Below are positions 17,379-27,126 of a DNA stretch of 64,000 bases, piece by piece. Below the pieces are notes generated by a model. It had not been told where the DNA came from. It did no database searches and saw only the letters and a program-made list of their open reading frames with translations. The stretch spans positions 1 to 64,000 of the forward strand of contig CAJPFJ010000030.1 of the NCBI GenBank assembly GCA_905339155.1, written 5' to 3'. The translations under genes were made by a program, and so were the position numbers. Each line of letters opens with the position of its first letter. The stretch's first letter is position 1. The stretch is from Methanosarcinales archaeon (GTDB taxonomy: Archaea; Halobacteriota; Methanosarcinia; Methanosarcinales; Methanoperedenaceae).

Positions 17379-19790
17379 ATGGTTCAAATGGAAAATAAGT
17401 CGGAAGCAAAAGAAAATGTGCAGTCAAGCGCAGAGCTATTTGGATCTAAAAAGGGAAAAAAACGAAGGGGAAATAGAAAAGATAAACTATTATCCGAAGA
17501 AAAAAATCAAAATACAGAAATTGTTTTAAAACCTGAAAACCAAAATCCAGAACATGATTGGAATAAAAACAAAATAAAAGTTATACCAATCGAAAAAGAT
17601 TCTTCTGGGAAAAAACGCGAAAATCTGAAATCAGATAGGGGAGCTAAAGAAGGAGTTAAGAAAGGAGTTAAAGAAGGAGTTAAAGAAGGAGTAGAAGGGT
17701 CTAAAGAAGGGTCTAAAGAAGAGTCTATAGGAAAATCTAAAGAAGAATCAGATGAAACAACTACTGGAAAAGAAACAGAACCTTCTTTAGAAAGGTCAAA
17801 TATTGAGAATCCAACAGAAAAGCCAGTTGTGAATGAGCATAAGACCGAAATAAAAACGATATCTGAACCAGATAAAGTATCAGAACAGGATATAGAAAAA
17901 AGTTCTTCATCAATTGATGGAAAAGTTATAGAAGAGAAAAAACCCGAACAACCTTCCGAAAGTAAAACAGGAATCATAAATCCTGAAGAAGGGAAAAAAG
18001 AGGAAAAACCAACCCGTCAAGAAAAACAGCCTGCTGAAGAAATGAGCAGCATGTTGCAGCGCCTTGATGTTGATCAAACAAGAGACCTCATAAAAGATAT
18101 GATGACCCCTGAAAAACAGGCTGTTTATGATATTTTTGAAGAAAAATTAGTTTCTGATATTGAAACCCGGGCAAATAAACTCAAGGAAATGCAATCACTG
18201 GATAATGTGGAAAAACCAAAATCCCTGGTGGGAAAAATTAAACTATTATTGACAAAGGAAGAAAATGATAAAGAATCATACGATCCTTCTGTTCATGGGC
18301 CGCTTGTAGCGTTTGAAGGTATTGGTGGTTACAATGAACTGGAACGTTACTGGGTTAATGAACCATACGCTTTAGTAGTAATCCTGTTTAGTGCAGAAAA
18401 GAATTCAAACTTGTATCAAGTAGTTGAACCAAAACTTTCTGATTTTGAGGATTTGTTCCTCAGGGAAATAAAAGACAGGTTAAAAGATGTCCTTCTTTTT
18501 GAAGATATTAAAAATGATGAAGATAAGGATAAAACCCTGACCGATAAAGTAAAAAAACTGGTTAAAGAATATTCAATAGACGTAAGTCCCTTAACAACTG
18601 AAAAAATATTATATTATACGCGAAGGGATTTTATAAAATTTGGTAAAATTGACCCTCTCATGCATGATGACAGGATAGAAGATGTTTCTGCGAATGGTTT
18701 TGGTGTTCCTATCTACTTATATCATAAGAAATACACAAATTTGGCAACCAACATAGTTTTCAGGGAAGATGAACTGGATTTTTATGTTATAAGGCTTGCC
18801 CAGCGATGCGGAAAGCATATTTCAGTCGCAGAACCGATGATCGACGCAACTATGCCTGACGGCTCTCGTATCCAGATGACCCTCGGGAAAAATATTACAA
18901 CTCATGGCGCTACTTTTACTATCCGAAAGTTCAGTGAAGTTCCGATAACACCTGTTGACCTGGTAAACTGGAATACATTCTCAGCCGAGGAAATGGCCTA
19001 TCTGTGGATTTGCATCGAAAACAATAAGAGTCTTATATATGCTGGAGGCACAGCTTCAGGAAAGACTTCTTCTCTTAATGCTGTTTCATTATTTATTCCA
19101 TGGCAGGCCAAGATCATCACGCTTGAAGATACACGGGAATTAAAATTGCCTCATCCGAACTGGATACCCGGCGTCACAAGAGATTCCTTTACTGCTGATG
19201 GAAAAGGGACGATCGATATGTACGATCTTCTAAAAGCTGCACTCAGGCAGAGACCTGAATTCCTTCTTGTGGGCGAAGTCAGGGGCAAGGAAGCACTGAC
19301 ACTTTTCCAGGCAATGAGCACTGGCCATACGACATTTTCTACTATGCATGCCGATTCGGTTTCAAGCGCTATCCACCGGCTTGAGAATCCGCCTATAAGT
19401 GTTCCCAGGACCATGATACAGGCACTTAATATAATTAGCATTCAGTCGCAAACATTTGTAAAAGGAAAAAGGGCGCGACGAAATATGAAACTTGTTGAGA
19501 TCACTGATATTGACCCGACAACGAGGAACATCAGGACAAATGATATTTTTGTATGGGATGCGCTAACTGATAAATTCAACAGGGTAGGAGAATCAAAAGC
19601 GCTACATGAAATAATGATCAGAAGAGGCTGGAATATTGGGGATTTGAATAAAGAATTAATGAATCGGCAAAAAATTCTCGAGTTCATGGTCAATAACAAA
19701 ATATCTGATTTTAATGCGATAGCCACTATTATTCATGATTACCAGGTCACTCCAGACAAAGTGCTAAAGAAATTATTGATATCCGGATGA
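17379..19790 (+). CDS. Type II/IV secretion (pilus/archaellum) ATPase with a long charged N-terminal region
   Basis: 803 residues. The C-terminal ~520 are a GspE/FlaI/TadA-type hexameric ATPase: Walker A GGTASGKTSS, Asp box (TLEDTRELKL), Walker B LLVGEVRG and the His box (STMHADS). It would drive pilin or archaellin-like filament assembly from the cytoplasmic face. The first ~240 residues are Lys/Glu/Ser-rich and probably disordered, with short tandem units (GVKEGVKEGV, then GSKEGSKEES) encoded by 15-base DNA repeats at 17641-17730; this is longer than in typical FlaI (~550 residues). It overlaps the next gene by 4 bases (ATGA). It forms one operon with minD and the small coiled-coil protein. 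Confidence 0.92.
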   Translation: MVQMENKSEAKENVQSSAELFGSKKGKKRRGNRKDKLLSEEKNQNTEIVLKPENQNPEHDWNKNKIKVIPIEKDSSGKKRENLKSDRGAKEGVKKGVKEGVKEGVEGSKEGSKEESIGKSKEESDETTTGKETEPSLERSNIENPTEKPVVNEHKTEIKTISEPDKVSEQDIEKSSSSIDGKVIEEKKPEQPSESKTGIINPEEGKKEEKPTRQEKQPAEEMSSMLQRLDVDQTRDLIKDMMTPEKQAVYDIFEEKLVSDIETRANKLKEMQSLDNVEKPKSLVGKIKLLLTKEENDKESYDPSVHGPLVAFEGIGGYNELERYWVNEPYALVVILFSAEKNSNLYQVVEPKLSDFEDLFLREIKDRLKDVLLFEDIKNDEDKDKTLTDKVKKLVKEYSIDVSPLTTEKILYYTRRDFIKFGKIDPLMHDDRIEDVSANGFGVPIYLYHKKYTNLATNIVFREDELDFYVIRLAQRCGKHISVAEPMIDATMPDGSRIQMTLGKNITTHGATFTIRKFSEVPITPVDLVNWNTFSAEEMAYLWICIENNKSLIYAGGTASGKTSSLNAVSLFIPWQAKIITLEDTRELKLPHPNWIPGVTRDSFTADGKGTIDMYDLLKAALRQRPEFLLVGEVRGKEALTLFQAMSTGHTTFSTMHADSVSSAIHRLENPPISVPRTMIQALNIISIQSQTFVKGKRARRNMKLVEITDIDPTTRNIRTNDIFVWDALTDKFNRVGESKALHEIMIRRGWNIGDLNKELMNRQKILEFMVNNKISDFNAIATIIHDYQVTPDKVLKKLLISG

Positions 19791-21754
19791 AGACCATGGA
19801 AAATATTATTAGATCTGCCGAATTGATTTTCTTAAAAATAAAGAAATTGCCTTTTGTCTTGCTTGGCGACAGGATAAAAGCGAAAAAAGAACAGTTCCGT
19901 GATATGCGAATGTCATTAAGACAGGCGCGCATTCCGATATCATATGAAATGTATTTGTCAAACGCGATATTTTATTCGGTGGTGGCAGGTATTTTTGGAG
20001 CCATAATGGGTTTGATAATTGCATATGTTATTGTAGCTATTGTGGGCCTCCCCGAAAGGATCACTCATCTTACATTTACCTCGGAAACAGCATGGTTGCT
20101 TAAATATAAAACAATATCTATATCGCTTTTTATCGTTCTTTTTCTGGGCGGGTTGTTTGGGCTAGTCACCTATATGCTCTTTCTTGTATATCCGGGTTTC
20201 AGGGCTGGAGAACGAAAGGGAAATATTGACAAAAACCTGCCTTATGCTGTTACTTATTTGTATGCATTAAGCAGGGGAGGGATGAATATAATAGAAATAT
20301 TTCGTTCATTGAGCAGGTGCGCCAGCACATATGGCGAGGTATCAAAGGAAATGGATGTCATCATCCGGGATATGGATTATTTTGGAAATGACTTGCGAAC
20401 TGCTCTCCAAAACATTTGTGATGCCACCCCATCGTCAAATTTCAGGGATCTTATGCATAATCTGCTTACAGTTATTGACAGCGGCGGAGATATTTCGACT
20501 TATTTCAGAGATAAATCAGAACAATACCTGAATAAGGCTAAGGTAGACCAGAAGGGATTCCTTGAAACGCTGGGATTGGTAGCTGAATCCTATGTAACAG
20601 CTTTTGTTGCAGGACCTTTATTCATGATAATTCTGGGTGTCATGATGTCAGTTATGGGTTCAGGTAGTGAGATGATGATCTATGCGATAATATATGCAGT
20701 AATACCCATAGGATCGATGATATTTGTGGTAATGGTTAATATTATTACGCCAGGCTCTACTGGTGAGGCGCCTCTTCTTCCAACACAACTTCATGTGGGT
20801 GAAATAATAGTTCCTGAAACTGAAGAAAAGCCAAGATATCTTGGATTTATCAAGGCAAGGAATTCCCTGAAATTTAATGAAATGATCCGCGACCCGCTCA
20901 AACCACTGAGGGAAAAACCGATATATACTTTATTGTTGAGTTTTCCAATTGCTTTGATATATTTAATTATTAACATATATTATGGGATGAGATCATCCAA
21001 CTTTGTGGATTATATTGATGATAAAATTGTTTTCGCTATTTATATTCTTATTATCCCTTTGATGTTATTCCATGAGTATAAGAAAAGAAAGGAAGATAAG
21101 ATACAGGAGCAAATACCTGATTTCTTAAAAAAACTGGCAAGTACTAATGAGACTGGTATGACGCTTCGCGATTCAATAAAATTGATGACGCGTTCTGATA
21201 TTGGATTAAGTAAAGAGATCAAAAAGATCAACAATGATATTGAATGGGGACTTCCTGTTAATGAATCACTCATCCGGTTCGCCAACCGTTTCAGGACTCA
21301 TTTCATATCACGGTCTGTCAATTTATTGACAAAAGCAAATGAGTCAAGTGGAGATATTGGGGAAGTATTGAATGTGGCTGCAAGAGATGTTGCAGCAGAA
21401 CAGGATTTGAAGAATGAACGTAAAACCAATATGTTCATTTATGTTGTAATTATTTATATATCGTTCATGGTTTTCATAGGTATCATTTATATTATTTCTA
21501 CTACTTTCCTTACCGAGATGGTAAAAGCAGGAGAAAAGATGTCAGCCGGAGGCAGCGGGGCTGTTCCTCTCAGCCTGAGCCGTGATAAATTGAATATGTA
21601 CAATCTTATTTTCTTCCATGGCGCTCTTATCCAGGGTCTTTCATCCGGTTTGATAGCAGGTGTCATGGGTGAAGGAAGTGCCCTGTCAGGACTGAAACAT
21701 TCGGTCATCATGATGACTATCGGTTACCTGCTGTTCACATTATTCGTGATCTAA
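19787..21754 (+). CDS. TadC/FlaJ-like membrane platform protein of a pilus system
   Basis: 655 residues with two tandem type II secretion F domains, each with a cytoplasmic helical bundle followed by membrane helices (around 60-130, 260-320, 375-430 and 550-655). The length suits archaeal FlaJ-like proteins with a duplicated domain. It pairs with the ATPase just upstream, with which it shares a 4-base overlap, to form the inner-membrane motor of a type IV pilus-like machine. No prepilin gene or prepilin peptidase is seen nearby, so the filament protein must be encoded elsewhere. Confidence 0.9.
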   Translation: MKTMENIIRSAELIFLKIKKLPFVLLGDRIKAKKEQFRDMRMSLRQARIPISYEMYLSNAIFYSVVAGIFGAIMGLIIAYVIVAIVGLPERITHLTFTSETAWLLKYKTISISLFIVLFLGGLFGLVTYMLFLVYPGFRAGERKGNIDKNLPYAVTYLYALSRGGMNIIEIFRSLSRCASTYGEVSKEMDVIIRDMDYFGNDLRTALQNICDATPSSNFRDLMHNLLTVIDSGGDISTYFRDKSEQYLNKAKVDQKGFLETLGLVAESYVTAFVAGPLFMIILGVMMSVMGSGSEMMIYAIIYAVIPIGSMIFVVMVNIITPGSTGEAPLLPTQLHVGEIIVPETEEKPRYLGFIKARNSLKFNEMIRDPLKPLREKPIYTLLLSFPIALIYLIINIYYGMRSSNFVDYIDDKIVFAIYILIIPLMLFHEYKKRKEDKIQEQIPDFLKKLASTNETGMTLRDSIKLMTRSDIGLSKEIKKINNDIEWGLPVNESLIRFANRFRTHFISRSVNLLTKANESSGDIGEVLNVAARDVAAEQDLKNERKTNMFIYVVIIYISFMVFIGIIYIISTTFLTEMVKAGEKMSAGGSGAVPLSLSRDKLNMYNLIFFHGALIQGLSSGLIAGVMGEGSALSGLKHSVIMMTIGYLLFTLFVI

Positions 21755-21829
21755 ATGAAAAATGTTTATTCTTTTTACATATAGAAACTATAAATATATA
21801 TCACAATCAGCGGCTAAATTGTTATCCTC

Positions 21830-23491
21830 CTATAAGATCATTCTCCATAAATTTATAAGTAACTCCTTTATTTTCTCAAATATACCTTTCTCCTCTGCCT
21901 GCGGTTCTGGACCATACCTAATATCTATAGTACGCTCGGCGACTACCTGCCTATTAAAATCTACTATTTCTGTTGGTATAGGTGCGTTAATTACCAATGG
22001 AGTTGATGCAGATCTTGGTGATATATAAATCACATAATTTTCTCCTGAGCTACCTGCTCTTTCAGGCTGATCATACTTACTCAAAGCAGCTGGCGAAGGA
22101 CTGGTAGCAGCCTGAGTAACAGTATTGTTAGGAATCATCGTACTATTAACTACAGGAGTGCTATTAACTACAGGAATTACTTTGGGTATCGTGCCGAAAT
22201 AATCTGATAATGTACGCACATCAACATTCTTGCTCTTCAGATAGTTACTAACACTCTGAAAGTCACTAACCTTGAACTCGGTTGACGCATTGTCAGCATC
22301 CGCAGATAGATTATCTACTATCTTATGGAATGATAATATTAACAATCCATTAACTGCAATGGTATTATTAATCTGATTTATAATAGTCAGATCATTATCA
22401 ATTCCACCTATAGCTTCATAATTTTCCATAGCATATATATCAGAGCTGTTTTGGGTATAATGTGTGTATTTTGAAGTAGGTATCACAGTTCTTGCAGCAA
22501 CATACTCATAAGTCTTTAATGCGTTTGTTACATTAACATTATAGCTTCCATATGGATATGCTATAAACATCGAGCTTCTTGTATACCCACTTGTATCTAA
22601 CCAGACCTTGCTATCATATAATTCGTGCTTTAATAATGATTCGTTCTGTAATGTGAGATCTACATGTGAGTACGTATGACTTGATATATCCCATCCAGAT
22701 TTATATAACGCATCTAAGTCAGCTTTTGACATAAAGTCTGGCCATTCTCCTAAGACTGGCTCGATATTAGTAAATGCCACACCTGACTGATTGTTAGCTT
22801 TTAATATTGGGTATGCCTTGGTATATACTGTTAACCAACCGTCATCAAAGGTTAGTATTATTGTGGGTCTTTTTGTAATTGTCTGAGTTACTGGTGAATT
22901 ATTAGTAACCACAGAAGTTGCTGTTAGGGTAGCTGTCGGAGTAGCTGTTGAGGTAACAGTTGGAGTAACTGTTGAGGTAACAGTTGGAGTAACTGTTGAA
23001 GTAGTTGTCGGGGTAGCTGTTGAAGTAGCTGTTGAAGTTGAAGTAGCTGTTGAAGTAGCTGTTGAAGTAGCTGTTGGAGTAACTGTTGAAGTAGCTGTTG
23101 AAGTAGCTGTTGGAGTAACTGTTGAAGTAGCTGTTGGAGTAACTGTTGAAGTAGCTGTTGGAGTAACTGTTGAAGTAGCTGTTGAAGTAGTTGTCGGGGT
23201 AGCTGTTGAAGTAGCTGTTGAAGTAGCTGTTGGAGTAACTGTTGAAGTAGCTGTTGAAGTAGCTGTTGAAGTAGCTGTTGAAGTAGCTGTTGAAGTAGCT
23301 GTCGGGGTAGAATCAAGTGTTATATTCTCGGCAGATGCTATTGCTTCTGATCTTAATACAGCGGTAATTTTTGACATATTAGCTGGCTTAATATCACATG
23401 GTGGCCCCATGATACTATATTGTGCAGAACCATCAATACAAGCTGATACCGATGGTATCAATAACAACAAAATTATTAATATCTTCTTCAT
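21830..23491 (-). CDS. Secreted polysaccharide deacetylase with a Thr/Ala/Ser/Pro repeat linker
   Basis: 553 residues. An N-terminal signal sequence with a Cys after the cleavage region (SVSACIDG) allows either secretion or lipid anchoring. Residues ~58-190 are a low-complexity run of TATSTATPT and TPTVTST units, likely glycosylated and extended. A NodB-type deacetylase domain follows: TFDDGW (metal Asp pair) and SSHTYSH (metal His residues), then FIAYPYGSYN. The family removes N-acetyl groups from glycans with a divalent metal. The C-terminal ~60 residues end with a basic, hydrophobic helix. The target is unknown; an exopolysaccharide or surface glycan is likely. It is convergent with the pilus genes. 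Confidence 0.88.
   Translation of the reverse strand: MKKILIILLLLIPSVSACIDGSAQYSIMGPPCDIKPANMSKITAVLRSEAIASAENITLDSTPTATSTATSTATSTATSTATSTVTPTATSTATSTATPTTTSTATSTVTPTATSTVTPTATSTVTPTATSTATSTVTPTATSTATSTATSTSTATSTATPTTTSTVTPTVTSTVTPTVTSTATPTATLTATSVVTNNSPVTQTITKRPTIILTFDDGWLTVYTKAYPILKANNQSGVAFTNIEPVLGEWPDFMSKADLDALYKSGWDISSHTYSHVDLTLQNESLLKHELYDSKVWLDTSGYTRSSMFIAYPYGSYNVNVTNALKTYEYVAARTVIPTSKYTHYTQNSSDIYAMENYEAIGGIDNDLTIINQINNTIAVNGLLILSFHKIVDNLSADADNASTEFKVSDFQSVSNYLKSKNVDVRTLSDYFGTIPKVIPVVNSTPVVNSTMIPNNTVTQAATSPSPAALSKYDQPERAGSSGENYVIYISPRSASTPLVINAPIPTEIVDFNRQVVAERTIDIRYGPEPQAEEKGIFEKIKELLINLWRMIL
22920..23312 (-). repeat. 12/24-bp minisatellite encoding (TS/TA/TPT)n
   Basis: About 390 bases made of near-identical 12-base units (sense strand GCTACTTCAACA and variants with ACTCCAACA) in one reading frame of the deacetylase. 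The variants differ by single bases, so the tract has probably grown by slippage or unequal crossing over. Copy number is likely variable between strains, and assembly of this tract may be unreliable. Confidence 0.9.
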
Positions 23492-23682
23492 ACAACCCTC
23501 CCAAATGCTAGTGGATTAATTCACTACCGCTTTGAGTTCTGTCTGTCTTCTTAGACGATGATGCTTTATAAATATTCCTAAAAAAAGGTTTTAAAGGTCT
23601 ATTATCGATTCCCTGCTTGCTCCAATTACCATCTCATAAAGTGCCCTGTTTCTCTTTAAGTACGGTTATGGCAGATTGCATT

Positions 23683-25008
23683 TTACTTCAGTATTTTACC
23701 GCTCAACAATTCCACTACCCGTCTCTTTTTCTCAATAGCCTGCACCGCCCCTTTATCTACCGCTTTCTTCATCAAATCAAAATTCTTTGGTGTCTTCTCA
23801 CCAACAAGCTTCTTGATAGGCGTATATGCAGACTCCCGGAAGCGCGGAGTAAAATCCCGGGGCTGGCCATCAACTACCAATTCTGCTCCCTCCCCATTGA
23901 CTACATTTCCAACAATATCAATTGCAACACCTTTTCGCCGCACGCATTTAAGGATATCATCAGCATACTCAGGCGGTGCAATTATTAAAAGCGCATCAAG
24001 CGAAACACCAAGATAATCTATCTCAAGCTTATCAAGCATCGAAAGCACTTTTTTATTCACAAGGGCACGTAATTTCTCTTCTTCGAAAATAAGTTTAACC
24101 TGCGCTGTTCTTGCTATTTCCTTTGCATCCCCGCGCACTCCGCCGTTTGTCACATCAGTCATTGCATGTATCTTTTCAATCAATCCTGCACAAAAAAGCG
24201 CCTCGCAGGCGTCTATGAACTTGAGGTTTATGGTCTCATCCACAAACTCATGCATCCCGTAATAAAGCGCAGTCGTAGAAATCGTACCCCCTCCCGCTCC
24301 TTCCGTCATGATTATGACATCTCCTGGCTTTGCCTGGATGCGTGCAGTGAGATTCTCTGAAGTACCAACCGCGCCAACGCCTCCGGTCATCCGTTCACCG
24401 ATCACCATGTCCCCTCCTATCCGCAGAGTGCTGCCTGTAATAAGAGGAATGCCAGTCAGTTCTGAAACAGTAGTAATCCCGGCTATATGGTCGAAGATCT
24501 TTGCCACATCCCCATCATCTGCTACATGTATGTCTGAAAGCATCGCCACAGGACGCGCGCCCATCACATACACATCACGAAGCGCCGCACGGGCGACATG
24601 GAATCCTGCAAGAAAAGGGAAATCCGAAAGGCGCGAATGCATCCCATCGATCGTGACAACAAGATACTGCCCCCCGGCTCGCACAACCCCGGAATCATCA
24701 AGATGCGATGAATCCACAACAGCCGAGGTCTTTCCTATCACTTCCGCTATCTTCTCATGGGTATAGAAATCTCCCATGCCGCGTGAACCCACACCTAAAT
24801 CTCCCATTGTTACGCCTGAACATATGGGTTTTAGGATTTCAGATTTCGGATCAAGGGTAGCTTGGGCCTCGACGATCACTGCATTTGCTATTTCATCGGC
24901 ATGCTTTTGTGAGATATTTTTTATTTCAAGTATCCTTTGTGCAAGCTTCTCTTTCAACGACTTATCTTTACGCAGCAGACCGCGTTTTGCGTATCCTTCA
25001 ATGTCCAT
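23683..25008 (-). CDS. AIR synthase-related (PurM/HypE-like) protein
   Basis: 441 residues from the ATG at 25008. It has the two-domain AIR synthase fold: an N-terminal ATP-binding half (GVTMGDLGVGSRGMGDF, VVTIDGMHS) and a C-terminal half with the Gly-rich EGAGGGTISTTA loop and MTDVTNGGVRGDA, the hallmark of the PurM/SelD/HypE superfamily. An archaeal-specific N-terminal helical extension and a ~60-residue C-terminal tail are present. These enzymes activate oxygen or sulfur groups with ATP; the substrate of this branch is not known to me. It overlaps hisH by 11 bases, with its ribosome binding site (GTGGAG) inside hisH, so expression is coupled. Confidence 0.85.
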   Translation of the reverse strand: MDIEGYAKRGLLRKDKSLKEKLAQRILEIKNISQKHADEIANAVIVEAQATLDPKSEILKPICSGVTMGDLGVGSRGMGDFYTHEKIAEVIGKTSAVVDSSHLDDSGVVRAGGQYLVVTIDGMHSRLSDFPFLAGFHVARAALRDVYVMGARPVAMLSDIHVADDGDVAKIFDHIAGITTVSELTGIPLITGSTLRIGGDMVIGERMTGGVGAVGTSENLTARIQAKPGDVIIMTEGAGGGTISTTALYYGMHEFVDETINLKFIDACEALFCAGLIEKIHAMTDVTNGGVRGDAKEIARTAQVKLIFEEEKLRALVNKKVLSMLDKLEIDYLGVSLDALLIIAPPEYADDILKCVRRKGVAIDIVGNVVNGEGAELVVDGQPRDFTPRFRESAYTPIKKLVGEKTPKNFDLMKKAVDKGAVQAIEKKRRVVELLSGKILK

Positions 25009-25609
25009 AATTCTCCACAAAATTACGAAGCATCCGAAGTCCTGTTACACCGCTTTTTTCCGGGTGAAACTGTGTACCGATCACATTTCCTGCTTCGTTG
25101 GCAATAATAGCCGGAAATTGAAGCCCATAGTAACACATAGCTACTTCATACTTTTCATCAGTACTCACATGGAACGAATGCACAAAATAGACAAATGAAC
25201 CATCATCTATCCCTATTAACAGGGGTATGTCCCTCTTTTTGATAAGGGAATTCCACCCCATGTGAGGGACTTTTAATTCAGAAGCGGGAAAACGAGTTAC
25301 GCGTCCAGGGATTATATCAATTCCTTTATGGGTTCCCCCCTCTTCACTTTCTGATGCCAGCATCTGCATTCCCAGGCAAATCCCAAGAAGCGGTTTTCCC
25401 TCATTAACTGCATCTTTTACCACTCGTTCAAGCGTTGAAAAATGCATCATAGCATCACGAAATGCGCCTACACCTGGAAGTATAAGCGCATCAGCATTAT
25501 CTATTACGTGTGCTTCTTTTGATATTTCAACCTCTGCACCTACGTATTGAAGGGCTTTCTCGATACTTCGAAGGTTGCCGAGCCCATAATCGATGATTAC
25601 ATGTTTCAT
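24998..25609 (-). CDS. hisH: Imidazole glycerol phosphate synthase, glutaminase subunit
   Basis: 203 residues, full length. Class I glutamine amidotransferase with nucleophile Cys78 in LLGICLGMQ and the catalytic His182/Glu184 pair in QFHPEKSG. The start LIDYGLGNL type motif (IIDYGLGNLRSI) is typical of HisH. With HisF it converts PRFAR and glutamine to imidazole glycerol phosphate and AICAR in histidine biosynthesis. hisF is not in this window. It is followed by an overlapping AIR-synthase-like gene and preceded, 51 bases away, by an aminotransferase. Confidence 0.95.
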   Translation of the reverse strand: MKHVIIDYGLGNLRSIEKALQYVGAEVEISKEAHVIDNADALILPGVGAFRDAMMHFSTLERVVKDAVNEGKPLLGICLGMQMLASESEEGGTHKGIDIIPGRVTRFPASELKVPHMGWNSLIKKRDIPLLIGIDDGSFVYFVHSFHVSTDEKYEVAMCYYGLQFPAIIANEAGNVIGTQFHPEKSGVTGLRMLRNFVENYGH

Positions 25610-25660
25610 TATGAATCCTTTGATTTTCGTATTTAAATAAATAGGCTGCGAAAAGGTTTT

Positions 25661-26806
25661 TTATACATTCAAGTCTGCAAGCCTATTTGCTGCCTCTTGC
25701 AATGTATCATCCTTTTTGGAAAAGGTAAAGCGTAGTTTATGTTTTCCTGCTTCGCTCTTGTAGAAACTGCTTCCGGGAACTGCAGCTACACCAATTTCAC
25801 TCACCATGTATTTTGCAAAAGCCATGTCATCCATATTTACACCTTCGGGTATGTCAGCTAATATGTAATATGCACCTTCGGGAATTTTACACTTGAATCC
25901 TGCTTTTATTAAAGCGCTATGGAGGAACTTTCGTTTTCCATCATACATACTTGCAAGTTCTTTATAGTAAGAATCGGGATATCTTAACGCGGTAACGCAT
26001 GCATGCTGGAGCGGTGCAGGCGCGCCGACCGTCAGGAAATCATGAACCTTTCTTATCGCAGATGTCAGGTTCTTTTCCGCGAGGGCATAACCGATACGCC
26101 ATCCTGTGACGCTGTAGGTCTTTGAGAATCCGCTTATTGTTATTGTCCTTTCTTTCATATCGTCAAGGGAAGCTATGCTGATATGCTTTCTATTGTCATA
26201 TAGGATGTATTCATAAATCTCATCGGTAACCGCAATGACATCATTGTCAACACACAGGTCAGCGATCATCTTCAACTCGCCTTTTGTGAAAACCTTTCCG
26301 CAGGGATTGTTAGGTGTATTGAGGATTATGACCCGGGTTTTTCTATTGAATGCGGATTCAAGGGCATCTTCATCGATGCTGTTATCATCATTAAGGGGCA
26401 CAAATCTTGGCACAGCTCCCGAAACAGCGGCATCCGGCCCATAGTTCTCGTAGAATGGCTCAAATATTATAGCTTCATCTCCTTCATTTATCAGGGCAAG
26501 CATGGATGCCATCATCGCTTCGGTCGAGCCGCAAGTCATGGTGATCTCACTTTCAGGATCCGTTTCGATATGATTGTATTCCCTTGCTTTACGTGATATC
26601 TCATCGCGCAGGTCTTTTGCACCCCATGTGATAGAATACTGGTTGTAATCTTCCATGATCGCTTTGGCTGCTGCTTGTTTTAGCGTAAGCGGGGCAGGAA
26701 AGTCAGGAAAACCTTGCGCAAGATTAATTGCATTATGTTTTAATGAAAGGCGTGTCATGTCACGAATGACCGACTCTACAAAATAACCAGTTCTGCGGGC
26801 TAGCAT
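25661..26806 (-). CDS. Class I/II aminotransferase (PLP-dependent)
   Basis: 381 residues. Fold-type I aminotransferase with the N-terminal substrate segment INLAQGFPDFPAP, NTPNNPCGKV (cofactor Asn), TDEIYEYI (Asp/Tyr pair), the PLP Lys in SGFSKTYSVTGWRIGYA and the C-terminal substrate Arg in KLRFTFS. The sequence is closest in style to aspartate / kynurenine-glutamine aminotransferases. Lying next to hisH it might serve histidinol-phosphate or aromatic amino acid transamination, but this is only positional inference. The start at 26806 has no strong ribosome binding site. Confidence 0.9.
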   Translation of the reverse strand: MLARRTGYFVESVIRDMTRLSLKHNAINLAQGFPDFPAPLTLKQAAAKAIMEDYNQYSITWGAKDLRDEISRKAREYNHIETDPESEITMTCGSTEAMMASMLALINEGDEAIIFEPFYENYGPDAAVSGAVPRFVPLNDDNSIDEDALESAFNRKTRVIILNTPNNPCGKVFTKGELKMIADLCVDNDVIAVTDEIYEYILYDNRKHISIASLDDMKERTITISGFSKTYSVTGWRIGYALAEKNLTSAIRKVHDFLTVGAPAPLQHACVTALRYPDSYYKELASMYDGKRKFLHSALIKAGFKCKIPEGAYYILADIPEGVNMDDMAFAKYMVSEIGVAAVPGSSFYKSEAGKHKLRFTFSKKDDTLQEAANRLADLNV

Positions 26807-26951
26807 AGACCTCTTAAAAAGACTTTGGTGTATATTTAACTTTCATTTTGGTTGATATCCGAAAAAAGTCATGAAGTAAAGCATATCAAATTTGAGTTAA
26901 ACCGTTATGTTTATATTTCACGTATTCAATGGTAGGCAAAAGGTGACCTAA

Positions 26952-27125
26952 ATGGCAGCAAAAGTAAACAATGAAGAATGCACCGGTTGTGGAATATGCG
27001 TTGATGAATGCCCTGCAACAGCGATAGAATTGAAAAATGATAAGGCAAAAGTAGACCCGGAAGAGTGTACTGAATGCGGCAGTTGTGTTGATGCCTGCCC
27101 GAATAGTGCTATTTCGATGGAATAA
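26952..27125 (+). CDS. Small 2[4Fe-4S] ferredoxin
   Basis: 57 residues. Two classical cluster motifs [12 protein letters not shown] and [12 protein letters not shown], each CX2CX2CX3CP, in a short clostridial-type fold. An AGGTGACC site lies just upstream of the ATG at 26952. Low-potential electron carrier of the cytoplasm. The stop is one base before the ATG of aspartate-semialdehyde dehydrogenase, so the two are co-transcribed. Confidence 0.92.
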   Translation: MAAKVNNEECTGCGICVDECPATAIELKNDKAKVDPEECTECGSCVDACPNSAISME

Positions 27126-27126
27126 T

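Noticed and set aside
22920-23312. CRISPR-like regular repeats
   Set aside because: The units are 12 bases without unique spacers and lie in frame within a coding region, so this is a minisatellite.
22924-23316. 130-residue frame rich in LLQQL on the minus strand
   Set aside because: It is the shifted frame of the 12-base repeat tract inside the deacetylase gene; it is repetitive only because the DNA is.
24308-24766. 152-codon plus-strand frame opposite the AIR-synthase-like gene
   Set aside because: Antisense shadow with skewed Ser/Pro/Ile composition and no ribosome binding site.
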